From: Phyllobacteriaceae bacterium
GTDB lineage: Bacteria; Pseudomonadota; Alphaproteobacteria; Rhizobiales; Rhizobiaceae
Length of the DNA: 64,000 nucleotides
Assembly: GCA_024742765.1 (NCBI GenBank)
Contig: JANSXT010000005.1
Location: 120,698-184,697 of the forward strand
Direction: 5' to 3'
Shown: one piece after another, positions 16,293-26,602 of the stretch
Numbering within the stretch: position 1 is the first letter of the stretch
Layout of the letters: each line of letters begins with the position of its first letter
Program-made: the position numbers and the translations under genes
Notes under the pieces: model-generated
Databases searched by the model: none
Told to the model about the DNA's origin: nothing
Seen by the model: the letters and a program-made list of their open reading frames with translations, nothing else

Positions 16293-17521
16293 CGCACCAG
16301 ATCGCCATTGTCGGTGCCGGGCCATCCGGCTGCTATCTCGCCCAGGCGCTTTTGAAGGCGCGTCCGGAGCTTGATGTCGACCTGATCGACGCGCTTCCCG
16401 TTCCCTATGGCCTCGTGCGTTACGGGGTGGCCGCCGATCACCAGGGCACAAAGGCGGTGGCGCGCCAGTTTGCCCGCATCTTCGAGCGGCAGGGTGCGCG
16501 CTTTTTCGGCAACGTGCATGTGGGCCGGGATGTGACGCTTGACGAACTCCGGTCGGCCTATGATGCCGTGGTCTTCGCGGCGGGCCTTGCCGGTGATCGC
16601 AGGCTGGGCATTGCCAATGATGATGTCGACGGTGTGTTCGGCGCCGGCGCCATCACGCGGGCGCTCAACGGCCATCCCGACGCCGGGCCGCTCCCCGATC
16701 TGGGCGTGCGTCCGCTGATCGTCGGCAATGGCAATGTGGCGATCGACATCGTCCGGCTTCTCGGCAAACGGGCTGATGAGCTCTCCGGGTCGGACCTTGG
16801 GGTCGAGCAAACGCGCTGGCTGGCGGAAAGCGGCATCACGGCGATCACCGTGCTTGGCCGCTCGACCGCTTCGCAGGCGAAATTCGATCCCGTGATGGTC
16901 AAGGAACTGGGCAAGCTGACTGGCGTTGCCATCGCCATCGACAAGGCCGGCACCGCCGATGATGAGCGCGGGAAGAAACTGCTGGACGCATTGGCGGCTA
17001 TCGATGGCCACGGCACCGGCGTGCGCGCGATCCGGTTCGTCTTTTCGCATGTGCCGGTGTCGGTCGAGACGGACGCAGGCCGGGTGACGGGTCTGCGCTG
17101 CCGAACCGCCGAGGGCGACGATACCGTCATTGCCTGCACGTCGATCATCACGGCGATCGGCTTTGAGGACACCGGCGATCTGCCGCGTGCCGACATTCTG
17201 GCGCAAGCCGACAGCGATGCGCCCGTCTATGCTGCCGGCTGGTTTCGGCGCGGGCCGCGCGGCACCATTCCCGACAACCGCGCCGACGCGCAGGTGCTGG
17301 CCGCCGACATTCTCGCCGATCTGGACGGAACGCCGGCCAAAGGCGTTCGGCCGGTCGGCGCGATCTTCGAGGGGCGGCCCGACGTGATCGACTATCAGGG
17401 CTGGCTGCGCATCGAACAGCGCGAACTGGCCGGCGCCGATGCGGACCGGTGCCGTGGCAAGATATGCGACCGGGCGGCGATGATCGAAGCGGCGCGCCAC
17501 CAAGAGGAGACGTCACCATGA
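16289..17521 (+). CDS. FAD-dependent reductase, adrenodoxin/ferredoxin-NADP reductase (FprA) type
   Basis: A 410-residue flavoprotein. It has an N-terminal FAD motif VGAGPSG, the family-typical VPYGLVRYGVAADH, a second nucleotide site VGNGNVAIDIVRLL and a C-terminal GWFRRGPRG segment. This is the adrenodoxin reductase/FprA fold, which passes NADPH electrons to a small carrier. The next gene is a flavodoxin overlapping by 4 bp. Together they are the likely electron chain for the operon's Rieske oxygenase. A related domain forms the C-terminal half of the fusion protein at 61471-63888. Confidence 0.9.
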   Translation: MTHQIAIVGAGPSGCYLAQALLKARPELDVDLIDALPVPYGLVRYGVAADHQGTKAVARQFARIFERQGARFFGNVHVGRDVTLDELRSAYDAVVFAAGLAGDRRLGIANDDVDGVFGAGAITRALNGHPDAGPLPDLGVRPLIVGNGNVAIDIVRLLGKRADELSGSDLGVEQTRWLAESGITAITVLGRSTASQAKFDPVMVKELGKLTGVAIAIDKAGTADDERGKKLLDALAAIDGHGTGVRAIRFVFSHVPVSVETDAGRVTGLRCRTAEGDDTVIACTSIITAIGFEDTGDLPRADILAQADSDAPVYAAGWFRRGPRGTIPDNRADAQVLAADILADLDGTPAKGVRPVGAIFEGRPDVIDYQGWLRIEQRELAGADADRCRGKICDRAAMIEAARHQEETSP

Positions 17522-17985
17522 AGATCGCGATCCTTTACGGAACCGAGACGGGCAATGCCGAGATGCTCGCCGAGGATATTGGCGACGCGCTCGACGCCGA
17601 CTATGAGGTGAGCTGCACCAATCTCAGCGATTTTCCGGTCACCGATTTCGACCCGGCGACGTTTTATCTCATCGTCTGCTCGACCTATGGCGACGGCGAA
17701 CTGCCGGCGTCCGCCCAGCCGTTTGCCGAAGCGCTCGCGGCGGGTCCGGCCAGTCTGGCCGGCATCCATTTCGCCATATTCGGCCTGGGCGACAGCGAAT
17801 ACGAGGAGACGTTCAATTTCGGCAGCAAACAGCTGGCCGAATTGCTGACAAACCACGGCGCGGCGCAACTGGGCGAGCGGCCGACGCATGATGCGTCCGG
17901 TGCCGATCTTGCCGAAGATTTGGCGCTCCCCTGGGCGAAAGACGCCGTCGCGTTGGCCGAAAGCCGGTTCGGCAAGGCGGCCTGA
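17518..17985 (+). CDS. Flavodoxin (MioC-like)
   Basis: A 155-residue flavodoxin. The FMN phosphate loop TETGNAE is near residue 9, the first isoalloxazine loop is STYGDGELP and the second is LGDSEYE. ATG at 17518 overlaps the reductase stop. It should carry electrons from the adjacent FprA-type reductase to the Rieske oxygenase, a job usually done by a [2Fe-2S] ferredoxin. The assignment as flavodoxin is firm; the partner is inferred from the operon. Confidence 0.92.
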   Translation: MKIAILYGTETGNAEMLAEDIGDALDADYEVSCTNLSDFPVTDFDPATFYLIVCSTYGDGELPASAQPFAEALAAGPASLAGIHFAIFGLGDSEYEETFNFGSKQLAELLTNHGAAQLGERPTHDASGADLAEDLALPWAKDAVALAESRFGKAA

Positions 17986-18584
17986 TGCGCGCCGAGGCGA
18001 TCCAGCAGGCGCTCGAGGTGCCATGGCGCCATGGCGCCCATGTCGATCTGCGCGGTGTCGTTTGCGAGGACCGGCTCGATCTTTCCGGGCTGGACCTGCC
18101 CGGCGTCGATTTCACCGGTGCGCGGTTCGATGCGGGCATCGATGCCACCGGCGCGCGCTTTGCCGGCCTGAGCTGGTTCGGCGGGGCAGCGTTCGGCGAC
18201 GATGCAGCCTTTGACGGTGCGCTGTTTCTCAACGACGCCCGCTTCGAGGATGCATCTTTCTCGGGCGGTGCCCGTTTCACCGGGGCCGAGTTTCGTGGCA
18301 TCGGCCGGTTCGACCGGGCGCGGTTTCAGGCCGGGGCTCGCTTCGAAGACGCGGTCGCCTATGGCAATTTCTCCCTGCAGGAGGCGAAGGCCGCCGGCGT
18401 CGTCTCATTTCACGGCGCCGAATGGCTCGGCGGTCTGTGGTGCCATGGCGCCCGACTGCCGGCCGATGCCGATTTCGGCGAAACGCAGGTGCATGGCCGT
18501 CTGTGGCTAAGAGGCGCCCGGCGCGGCAACGGTTCACTGACGCCGCAAGCCTTCGGCATGACGTTCGGCTACGACTATCGCTGA
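17985..18584 (+). CDS. Pentapeptide-repeat-like protein
   Basis: A 199-residue protein made largely of tandem five-residue units with a central Phe or Leu and small residues before it (e.g. ARFDA, ARFAG, AAFGD, ARFED, AEFRG), predicted to form a right-handed quadrilateral beta-helix. It starts one base inside the flavodoxin stop and is the last gene of the operon. Such proteins act in protein interactions and rarely as enzymes. Its presence in a catabolic operon is unexplained. The 3' end overlaps the convergent IclR gene by 10 bp. Confidence 0.8.
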   Translation: MRAEAIQQALEVPWRHGAHVDLRGVVCEDRLDLSGLDLPGVDFTGARFDAGIDATGARFAGLSWFGGAAFGDDAAFDGALFLNDARFEDASFSGGARFTGAEFRGIGRFDRARFQAGARFEDAVAYGNFSLQEAKAAGVVSFHGAEWLGGLWCHGARLPADADFGETQVHGRLWLRGARRGNGSLTPQAFGMTFGYDYR

Positions 18585-19390
18585 ACGCCGGCTCCCTCGC
18601 GGTGGCCCAAAGCCTCCGAGACGGTCTGCGCCGCACGCTTGAGCACGGTTTCGATGCGCTGTGCCTGCGCGTCTTCATCGGCAAACAGGCTGACATGGCC
18701 GGTCACATTGAGCGCGCCGACCGCCTGGCCGCGATGATCATGGACGGCCACTGCGGCCGATCCGATCTCGGGTTCGAAATTGGCGGCGCTCCAGGCGAGC
18801 CCGCGGGCCCGGTCGGCCGCGAGCTGTTCCAGAAGCGTTTCAAGGTCCGTTCTGGTCTTGTCTGTATAGGCTTTGAGCGCCTGGTCCGCATAAAGCGCCC
18901 GTACCGCGTCGGGCGCCATCTGCGCCAGCAGGATGCGGCCGATCGTTGTCGCATGGGCCGGCAGGCGCGTGCCCTCGCGCACCGTGCTCGCCAGATGGGA
19001 GTTGGGCGTCTCGCGCGCCAGATAGACGATGTCACGGCCCTCGATGACGCCCAGATGAGCCGACAGGTTCAACTCCTCGACCAGCGCCCGCAGAACCGGC
19101 CGCGCGACCTGAAGGACGCTGCGCTCGCCCAGCGCCTGCGCCGCCAGCGTGATCAGCCCTGTGCCCAGCCGGTAGCCGCCGCCTTCGGCGATCTCCTCGA
19201 TCATCCGTTCCCGCTTCAATGTGGACAGCAGCCGGAGGAGCGTGGTCCGATTGATGTCGAGTGCCCGCGCCGTCTGACTGATGTTGCGGCAATGATTGCC
19301 CGCCGAGATGTGGCGCAGCAATGCCAGCGCACGCGAAACCGGCGGCACGTCATAATCCGATTGGAAGGAATCGTTTTGGGAGACCGTCAT
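18575..19390 (-). CDS. IclR-family transcriptional regulator
   Basis: A 271-residue IclR protein. It has an N-terminal winged helix (NISQTARALDINRTTLLRLLSTL) and an effector domain with RLPAHATTIGRILLA and a late SAAVAVHDHRGQAVGALNV segment. ATG at 19390 is chosen; the open frame reaches 19522, but the extra residues are low-complexity and unlike the family. It is convergent with the Rieske operon and divergent from the peptide-type importer. It may control either. An inverted repeat 16 bp upstream of its start suggests autoregulation. Confidence 0.9.
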   Translation of the reverse strand: MTVSQNDSFQSDYDVPPVSRALALLRHISAGNHCRNISQTARALDINRTTLLRLLSTLKRERMIEEIAEGGGYRLGTGLITLAAQALGERSVLQVARPVLRALVEELNLSAHLGVIEGRDIVYLARETPNSHLASTVREGTRLPAHATTIGRILLAQMAPDAVRALYADQALKAYTDKTRTDLETLLEQLAADRARGLAWSAANFEPEIGSAAVAVHDHRGQAVGALNVTGHVSLFADEDAQAQRIETVLKRAAQTVSEALGHREGAGVQR

Positions 19391-19405
19391 GGCATGGCTG
19401 CTTCG

Positions 19406-19434
19406 TGTGCGAATTGTGGTGAACCAATTGCACA
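19406..19434. promoter_or_regulatory. Operator-like inverted repeat upstream of IclR
   Basis: Arms TGTGC(G)AATT (19406-19415) and AATTGCACA (19426-19434) are complementary apart from one bulged G, around a 10-nt centre. The position 16-44 bp upstream of the IclR start suggests autoregulation. Confidence 0.5.
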
Positions 19435-19736
19435 CATTTGAACGACCGGGTCCAGCCATTGCCTCAAGGGGCGTCCGGGCGGATGCCAGGATGGTAAAGC
19501 TTCGGAACCACGTCGCAGCCATCGGTTGGACAATCGGGCGATGTTCGCGGCATGCAACCGATCCAACCGGTCAGGCCTGTCGGCGGGATGTCGGCAATGG
19601 AAAGGGAACTGGCCGGGACGCGCATCGCTTGGTTTGCCGTCGTGCAAAACGAAATTTGCATACGCGCCATCAAGTGTGGCCGGCGTCCCGTCAGGTCATC
19701 GTTTGAACAAGCGCGACCCAAATTTCGAGAAAATTA

Positions 19737-19752
19737 TTGATAATATCATCAA
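19737..19752. promoter_or_regulatory. AT-rich near-palindrome upstream of the peptide-type importer
   Basis: The 16-bp stretch begins TTGAT and ends ATCAA and matches its own reverse complement at 14 of 16 positions. It lies in the least GC-rich part of the spacer, 55 bp before the binding-protein start. It could be an operator, but no regulator can be assigned. Confidence 0.4.
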
Positions 19753-19806
19753 AAATGCTAGTTTCGATAACGTGCATGCAGCTGATGGCACGAATGGGAG
19801 GAAAAA

Positions 19807-21696
19807 ATGAGACATTGGACCGCCGCATTCGGTGCGGCCGGGGCGCTATTCATGGCCCAGGCCGCCGTGGCAAACGCGGAGCAGCAGGCCCCTGCGCTCG
19901 TGGACATGGTCGCGGCGGGAACTTTGCCGCCGCTGGAAGAGCGTTTGCCGAACGACCCGGTGGTGGTCGAACCGCTCGAAAGTGTCGGCGAGTATGGAGG
20001 CACATGGCGGTTTGGCGATGCGCGCGGCGCCGATGAGGCCTATCTGAACTTTGTCGCCTATGAAGGCATCACGCGGGTGACGCCGGATGGCACCGTCGCG
20101 CCCAACATCGTCGAGAGCATCACGGTCAATGACGATGCGACGACCTACACGCTGACGCTGCGCGAGGGCATGAAATGGTCCGACGGCGAGCCGTTGACGG
20201 CCGATGACTTCATGTTCTGGTATGAGAGCGTCTTGTCCGATGAACGGATCACGCCAACGCCGCCCGACTGGATCGCTTCGGGCGGCGAGGTAGGCGTCTT
20301 CACCTCCGAAGGCCCGATGAGCGTGACGATCACGTTCGCCCAGCCCAATGCGCTGTTTCAACTGCAGGCGGCGCGCTGGAACGCGGTCGATGTTCCGCTG
20401 CCGGAACACTATCTGAGACAGTACCATGTCGACCATGCCGATGCCGGGGAACTGGAGACGCGGATCAGCGAGGCCGGGCTCTCCACCTGGACCGAACTTT
20501 GGGAGCAGCGCCAGAACGCCCTTCTCAATCCCGACCGTCCCGTGCTGCGCCCCTGGGTGCTAGTCGAGCCGTTCGGCGAGGGCCTTGATCGCGTCGCCTA
20601 TGAACGCAATCCGTTCTACTGGAAGGTCGATCCGGACGGCAAACAGCTGCCCTATATCGACCGTGTCGAGATCCAACTGGTGCAGGATGCACAGGTGCTC
20701 AACCTGATGGCCCTGGACGGGTCGTTCGACTGGCAGTTCAAGGATGTCGCCCCGCTCGATCAACTGTCCATGTTCATGGACAATCGCGAGCGCGGCGACT
20801 ATCGCGTGCTGCAGGTGGAATCGCCGGTTTCGGCCTTTGCGGCCTACTATTTCAACCTCAGCCACAAGGACCCGTTCCTCAACGAATTGTTCCACAAGGC
20901 CGAGTTCCGCAAGGCGCTGTCGCATGCCATCGACCGGCAGACCATTGTCGATCTTGTCCATTTCGGCGTGACCAGTCCGCGCCAGCCCTCGCCGTTCGAG
21001 AGCACGCCCTTCTACAATGAGGGGCTGACCAACGCGGCGATCGCGTTCGACCCCGCCAAGGCCAAAGCGATGCTCGACGCGCTCGGGCTTACCGAGAAGA
21101 ACGCGGACGGCATCCGGCTGCGCCCTGACGGCGAACCCATCCGGATCGTCATCCAGGGACCGGCCGGACGGCAAAACCGGCTCGATGCGTCCGAACAGGT
21201 TGCCCAGCAATGGACCGATATCGGCATCGAGACGACGGTGACGGTGCAAAGCCGCGAACTGCATCAGGAACGGCGGCTTGCACGCGACTTCGATGTGTGG
21301 CTGTGGTCGGCGGCCGCAGGGACGACCAACCACATCCTGTTCGATCCCGGCGTCTATCTTCCCTACAGCCTGGACACCAATTCGACCTGGGCGCTCGATT
21401 ACGCCGAGTGGCGCGTTTCGGGCGGCGAAAGCGGCACCGAGCCGACCGGCGACATGCGGCGTGCGATGGACCTGTTCGACCAGGTCTTGATGACGGGCGA
21501 TCCGGACGAGCAGGTGCGTCTCATGCAACAGATCATGGAGATCGCCGAAACGAACCTGTGGGTTGTAGGCATCGCCCCGCGTCCGCCGGAGTTTGCGATC
21601 GCCAGCAACAAGCTGCGCAACGTGCCGGAGAGCTACACCGACAGCCTGGAATCGCCCGGCGTCTTTCACCCCGAAAGCTGGTATTTCACCGAGTGA
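19807..21696 (+). CDS. ABC transporter substrate-binding protein, peptide/nickel family 5
   Basis: A 629-residue SBP_bac_5 protein with a signal peptide (about residues 1-24, cleaved near ANA-EQ). A characteristic TLTLREGMKWSDGEPLTADD stretch follows, then an FRKALSHAIDRQ segment. It is longer than typical dipeptide-binding proteins (about 530), like the 600-residue subgroup often found next to sugar- or oligomer-degradation genes. GGAGG precedes ATG at 19807. It is the first gene of a complete five-gene importer. The ligand could be an oligopeptide or an oligosaccharide. Confidence 0.92.
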   Translation: MRHWTAAFGAAGALFMAQAAVANAEQQAPALVDMVAAGTLPPLEERLPNDPVVVEPLESVGEYGGTWRFGDARGADEAYLNFVAYEGITRVTPDGTVAPNIVESITVNDDATTYTLTLREGMKWSDGEPLTADDFMFWYESVLSDERITPTPPDWIASGGEVGVFTSEGPMSVTITFAQPNALFQLQAARWNAVDVPLPEHYLRQYHVDHADAGELETRISEAGLSTWTELWEQRQNALLNPDRPVLRPWVLVEPFGEGLDRVAYERNPFYWKVDPDGKQLPYIDRVEIQLVQDAQVLNLMALDGSFDWQFKDVAPLDQLSMFMDNRERGDYRVLQVESPVSAFAAYYFNLSHKDPFLNELFHKAEFRKALSHAIDRQTIVDLVHFGVTSPRQPSPFESTPFYNEGLTNAAIAFDPAKAKAMLDALGLTEKNADGIRLRPDGEPIRIVIQGPAGRQNRLDASEQVAQQWTDIGIETTVTVQSRELHQERRLARDFDVWLWSAAAGTTNHILFDPGVYLPYSLDTNSTWALDYAEWRVSGGESGTEPTGDMRRAMDLFDQVLMTGDPDEQVRLMQQIMEIAETNLWVVGIAPRPPEFAIASNKLRNVPESYTDSLESPGVFHPESWYFTE

Positions 21697-21713
21697 TGCG
21701 GGCATGATCGGGT

Positions 21714-21741
21714 GCGGGCTGCGCCACCGGGTGCAGCCCGC
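21714..21741 (+). other. Intercistronic stem-loop after the binding-protein gene
   Basis: A perfect 9-bp stem (GCGGGCTGC at 21714-21722 with GCAGCCCGC at 21733-21741), extended by outer GATC arms, lies between the binding-protein and permease genes. It lacks a U-run. Such hairpins commonly protect the abundant binding-protein mRNA. Confidence 0.6.
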
Positions 21742-21773
21742 GATCGCAAACGCTTAAGCGGGGCGCGGCCGTC

Positions 21774-22754
21774 GTGCTGGTCTACATACTCTACCGGCTG
21801 ATGAACATGGCGCTGGTCCTGTTCATCGTTGCGGTCCTGACCTTCATCATCATCCAGCTTCCGCCGGGCGACTATCTGACGACGATGATGGCGCGGATGG
21901 CCGAAGGCGGAAACATCGACCAGGCCCGCATCGATGCGCTCCGGCTGCGTTTCGGGCTGGATGATCCCTGGCACGTGCAGTTCTGGGCCTGGTTCACCAA
22001 CATGCTGCGCGGCGATTTTGGCTGGTCGTTCGAGTGGGGCCAACCGGTCAGCCAACTGGTCTGGGACCGGCTGGGCATCACGCTGGCGCTGTCTGTTGCC
22101 TCGCTCGCCCTGATCTGGGCGATCGCCATCCCGGTCGGCGTCTATTCGGCGGTGCGCCAGTATTCGACCGGCGATTATGCGGCGCAGGTGCTTGGCTATG
22201 TCGGGCTGGCAACGCCGAACTTCATGCTGGCGCTGGTGCTGATGTGGTTCTCCTTTGACGTTTTGGGGCTGAGCGTTGGAGGGCTCTTTTCGCCCGAACT
22301 GCGCGATGCGCCCTGGAGCTGGGAAAAGTTTCAGGACTTCCTGACACGCATCTGGATTCCCATCATCGTCATCTCGACCGCCGGCACGGCCGGTCTGATC
22401 CGCATCATGCGGGCCAACATGCTCGACGAATTGCGCAAGCCCTATGTCGAGACGGCCCGCGCCAAAGGGATGAGCTGGGGTCGGCTTCTGCCACGCTATC
22501 CGGTGCGCCTGGCGCTGAACCCGTTCATCAGCACGATCGGGTGGATCCTGCCGACGCTGATTTCCGGAGAGGCCATCGTCAGTGTCGTTCTCAACCTGCC
22601 CACCGCCGGCCCGCTGCTGCTGCGCGCGCTGATGAGTCAGGACATGTATCTTGCCGGCTCCATCATCATGCTCCTGAGCGTGCTGGTCGTGGTGGGCACG
22701 GCTCTCTCCGACATCCTTCTGGCCTGGCTCGACCCGCGGATCCGCTATGACTGA
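21774..22754 (+). CDS. ABC transporter permease, DppB/OppB-like
   Basis: A 326-residue permease starting with GTG. It has an N-terminal membrane helix (NMALVLFIVAVLTFIII), a periplasmic domain containing LRLRFGLDDPW, and the C-terminal permease domain with an EAA-like loop (YVETARAKGMSW). It overlaps the next permease gene by 8 bp. Confidence 0.92.
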   Translation: MLVYILYRLMNMALVLFIVAVLTFIIIQLPPGDYLTTMMARMAEGGNIDQARIDALRLRFGLDDPWHVQFWAWFTNMLRGDFGWSFEWGQPVSQLVWDRLGITLALSVASLALIWAIAIPVGVYSAVRQYSTGDYAAQVLGYVGLATPNFMLALVLMWFSFDVLGLSVGGLFSPELRDAPWSWEKFQDFLTRIWIPIIVISTAGTAGLIRIMRANMLDELRKPYVETARAKGMSWGRLLPRYPVRLALNPFISTIGWILPTLISGEAIVSVVLNLPTAGPLLLRALMSQDMYLAGSIIMLLSVLVVVGTALSDILLAWLDPRIRYD

Positions 22755-23857
22755 CGCCGTCGCGCCCATACAGCCATCGCCCGTCGCCGATCTCTCGCAG
22801 GGCCAGCTCTTCTGGCTGCGCTTTCGCAAGCACAGGCTTGCCATGTGGGGGCTTTATTTCGTCATCGGCGCGTTCCTTGTCGCCACGTTCGCCGAGTTCC
22901 TTGCGCCGCACGATCCCAATCGGGTCAACGCCACCTACCAATATGCCCCGCCGCAAATGCCGCGCATGATCGATGCGGACGGCCGGTTCCACTGGCGGCC
23001 GTTCGTCTATCCGATGGAGCGGACCTTCGATCTGGCGACGGGGACGCGGACATGGGCGCTCGACACGGGCACCAGGCTCGAACTGGCCCTGTTCGTGCGC
23101 GGCGATCCGTACCGGTTCTGGGGCCTGTTCGAAACCGACCGCCACCTGTTCGGGACCACGCAGGGCGACTGGTATCTGTTTGGCACCGACCGCCTGGGCC
23201 GCGATTCCCTGTCGCGCATCATGCATGGCGCCCGCGTTTCTCTGACCGTGGGCATGCTGGGCGTTGCGATCAGTCTGGTGCTGGGCGTGCTGATCGGCGG
23301 GGCGGCGGGCTATTTCGGCGGCCGGGTCGACAACATCGTCCAGCGCCTGACCGAGGTCGCGATCGCCATCCCGTCGCTGCCGCTCTGGATGGCGCTCAGC
23401 GCGTCATTGCCCACCTGGTGGTCACCACTGACCATCTATTTCGCGATCACAATCATCTTGAGCGTGATCGGCTGGACCGGCATGGCGCGCGAGGTGCGGG
23501 GACGTTTCCTGGCGCTGCGCGAGGAGGATTTCGTCATGGCCGCGCGGCTGTCCAATTGCAGTGAATGGCGCATCATCACACGGCATCTGGTGCCGAGCAT
23601 GTACAGCCACATCATCGCGTCTGCGAGCCTGGCCATCCCGGCGATGATCCTGGCCGAGACCGCCTTGTCCTTCCTTGGCATCGGCCTGCGCGCGCCGGTG
23701 ATCTCCTGGGGCGTGCTGATGCAGGAGGCGCAAAACATCCACTCGGTCGCGCTTTATCCATGGCTCCTCTTGCCGGGTGTTTTTGTCATCCTGACGGTCT
23801 TGGCATTCAATTTCGTCGGCGACGGTCTGCGCGATGCCGCTGATCCCCATGGTCACC

Positions 23858-23865
<8 letters not shown>
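22747..23865 (+). CDS. ABC transporter permease, DppC/OppC-like
   Basis: A 372-residue permease with an N-terminal helix, an enlarged periplasmic insertion (about residues 60-150, longer than in DppC), then the membrane domain with FGTDRLGRDSLSRIMHGAR and the EAA-like loop (FVMAARLSNCSEWRII). The long insertion matches the subgroup that pairs with 600-residue family 5 binding proteins. It overlaps the ATPase gene by 8 bp. Confidence 0.92.
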
Positions 23866-24876
<1,011 letters not shown>

Positions 24877-24880
<4 letters not shown>

Positions 24881-25920
24881 GCAATCCCGGGCGAGACCAG
24901 CCGATCCTTGAGGCGGAGAACTTGACGCGCGCCTTCGACATTCGCCGCGGACCGCTGCGGCGGGTCGTGCGCAGCTTCAACGCGGTCGAAGATGTCAGTT
25001 TCTCGCTCGCCAAGGGCGAGACGCTGGGTATTGTCGGCGAGTCCGGCTGCGGAAAATCGACGTTCGCCAAGATGCTGGCTACAGCGATTGCGCCGACCGG
25101 CGGGCATGTGCGGCTGCATGGCGGCGGACGGTCGCTCGATCTGGCCCAACTGGACCGCGCCACCCTGCGACAGGTGCGACAGCGCATCCAGATGGTCTTT
25201 CAGGACCCGTTCTCGTCGCTCAACCCGCGCATGACGGTGGCCGACATTGTCGGTGAGCCGATCCGCATCAATCGCGGCACGAAGGGCGCTGCCCTGCGCA
25301 CCGAGGTCGGCGCGCTTCTTGACATGGTCGGGCTCAACCCACGGCTGATGGACCGTTACCCGCATGCCTTTTCGGGCGGGCAGCGTCAGCGAGTCGGGCT
25401 GGCAAGGGCATTGGCGCTGAAACCGGAGATCATCATTGCCGACGAACCGGTCTCCGCACTCGATGTGTCGGTGCAGGCGCAGATCCTCAACCTGCTCGAC
25501 CGGCTCAAGGCCGAACTGGACCTCACGCTGATCTTCATTTCGCACGATCTGGGCGTCGTGGAGCACATTTGCGACCGCGTTCTGGTCATGTATTGCGGCC
25601 GGGTCGTCGAAAGCGGTCCCATCGACGCGGTGTTCGGCACGCCGGGGCACCCTTATGTCGAAACATTGATGAACGCCGCGCCGACGCTGGTGCCCGGCAC
25701 CCTAGCCCAACACACTCTGGCGCCCGGAGAGATCGCCGACCCGGCCAATCGGCCGACGGGCTGTTCCTTTCATCCGCGCTGCCGCCATGCCGGGCCGGTA
25801 TGCCGGAGCGACCATCCTGCGGCGCGGCCCGTTGCCGGGACCAGTCATTTGGCGGCGTGCCATTTTGCCGGCGAGCTTGCCTTGGCCGGCGTTGGCTCCG
25901 CAGCCGATCCGACGTCCTGA
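24877..25920 (+). CDS. ABC transporter ATP-binding protein, DppF/OppF-like
   Basis: A 347-residue ATPase: Walker A GESGCGKST, Q-loop MVFQDPFSSLNPRM, signature FSGGQRQR, Walker B IIIADEPVSALD and switch His in FISHD. The C-terminal GCSFHPRC extension is present. It closes the importer operon begun at 19807. Its stop is 7 bp from the convergent GntR gene stop. Confidence 0.93.
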
Positions 25921-25927
25921 CCCGCGT

Positions 25928-26602
25928 TCAGGCGATCCGCAAGGTTCTGTCGCGCAGATACATGTCCTTGGAAGGCTGGATATGGCGTTCGCACAGTTCC
26001 GCAAGGCGCGCGCGTTGCCCCGCGGCGGCGGCATCGATCATTTGCCGATGCTCGACGGCGGCCTGCCGCAGCATGTCCGGGTCGGCGACGCGATAGGAAC
26101 GGATCGCGTGGCTGGTCCAGCCCAGTTGGCGGATGCTCTCGGCCAGGAACCGGTTGCCGCACTGGTCAAACAAGGTGTCGTGGAACGCATTGTTGCACAG
26201 GATGACCTCGGTCAGATCGCCGGCCTCGATCGCCGCCTCGTGGCGATCGGCAAGGCCGGTCAGCGTCTGGACGACCGGCGGCGCCAGCGGCAGCGCCATG
26301 CGTTCCAATGCGATCCGGTGAAGGTCGGCCCGGAACGCGTAGATTTCCTCCACCTCGGCGGGCGAATATTCGCGGACCATCGCCCCTTTGTTCGGCCGCC
26401 GCTCGACAAGGCCGAAACGTTCCAGCTCGGCGAGCACAAGGCGCACGACATGACGCTTGGCGCCGAAACGCGCCATCAGTTCGTCTTCGACAAGGCGCTC
26501 GCGCGGGCGCAACTGCCCGAGAACGATGTCGAGTTCGAGCTCCTTTTGGACTTCGGCCGCCGACGCCTGCGGCTCGTTTGCATCGCGCATAGCCTGTGCC
26601 AT
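25928..26602 (-). CDS. GntR-family (FCD) transcriptional regulator
   Basis: A 224-residue FadR-subfamily protein. It has an N-terminal winged helix (ERLVEDELMARFGAKRHVVRLVLAELERFGLVERRPNKGAMVRE) and a C-terminal all-helical FCD domain with likely metal-binding residues (NNAFHDTLF and later His). ATG at 26602 overlaps the stop of the class II aldolase gene (ATGA), so it is the last gene of the otnK/otnC operon and probably its repressor. It could also act on the divergent sugar importer. Confidence 0.9.
   Translation of the reverse strand: MAQAMRDANEPQASAAEVQKELELDIVLGQLRPRERLVEDELMARFGAKRHVVRLVLAELERFGLVERRPNKGAMVREYSPAEVEEIYAFRADLHRIALERMALPLAPPVVQTLTGLADRHEAAIEAGDLTEVILCNNAFHDTLFDQCGNRFLAESIRQLGWTSHAIRSYRVADPDMLRQAAVEHRQMIDAAAAGQRARLAELCERHIQPSKDMYLRDRTLRIA

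Larger units (their letters stand above)
19391..19806. other. Intergenic region between IclR and the peptide-type importer
   Basis: A 416-bp divergent spacer with no convincing gene: the short open frames in it have no recognisable motif. It holds an inverted repeat next to the IclR gene and an AT-rich near-palindrome about 55 bp before the binding-protein gene. It is less GC-rich than the flanking genes. Confidence 0.6.

Noticed and set aside
18422..19441. Plus-strand open frame of 339 codons opposite the second IclR gene
   Set aside because: It is antisense to a clear IclR coding sequence and has no recognisable motif.
19391..19806. Small genes in the 416-bp spacer
   Set aside because: Several short frames exist on both strands, but none has a convincing ribosome binding site or protein-like composition.
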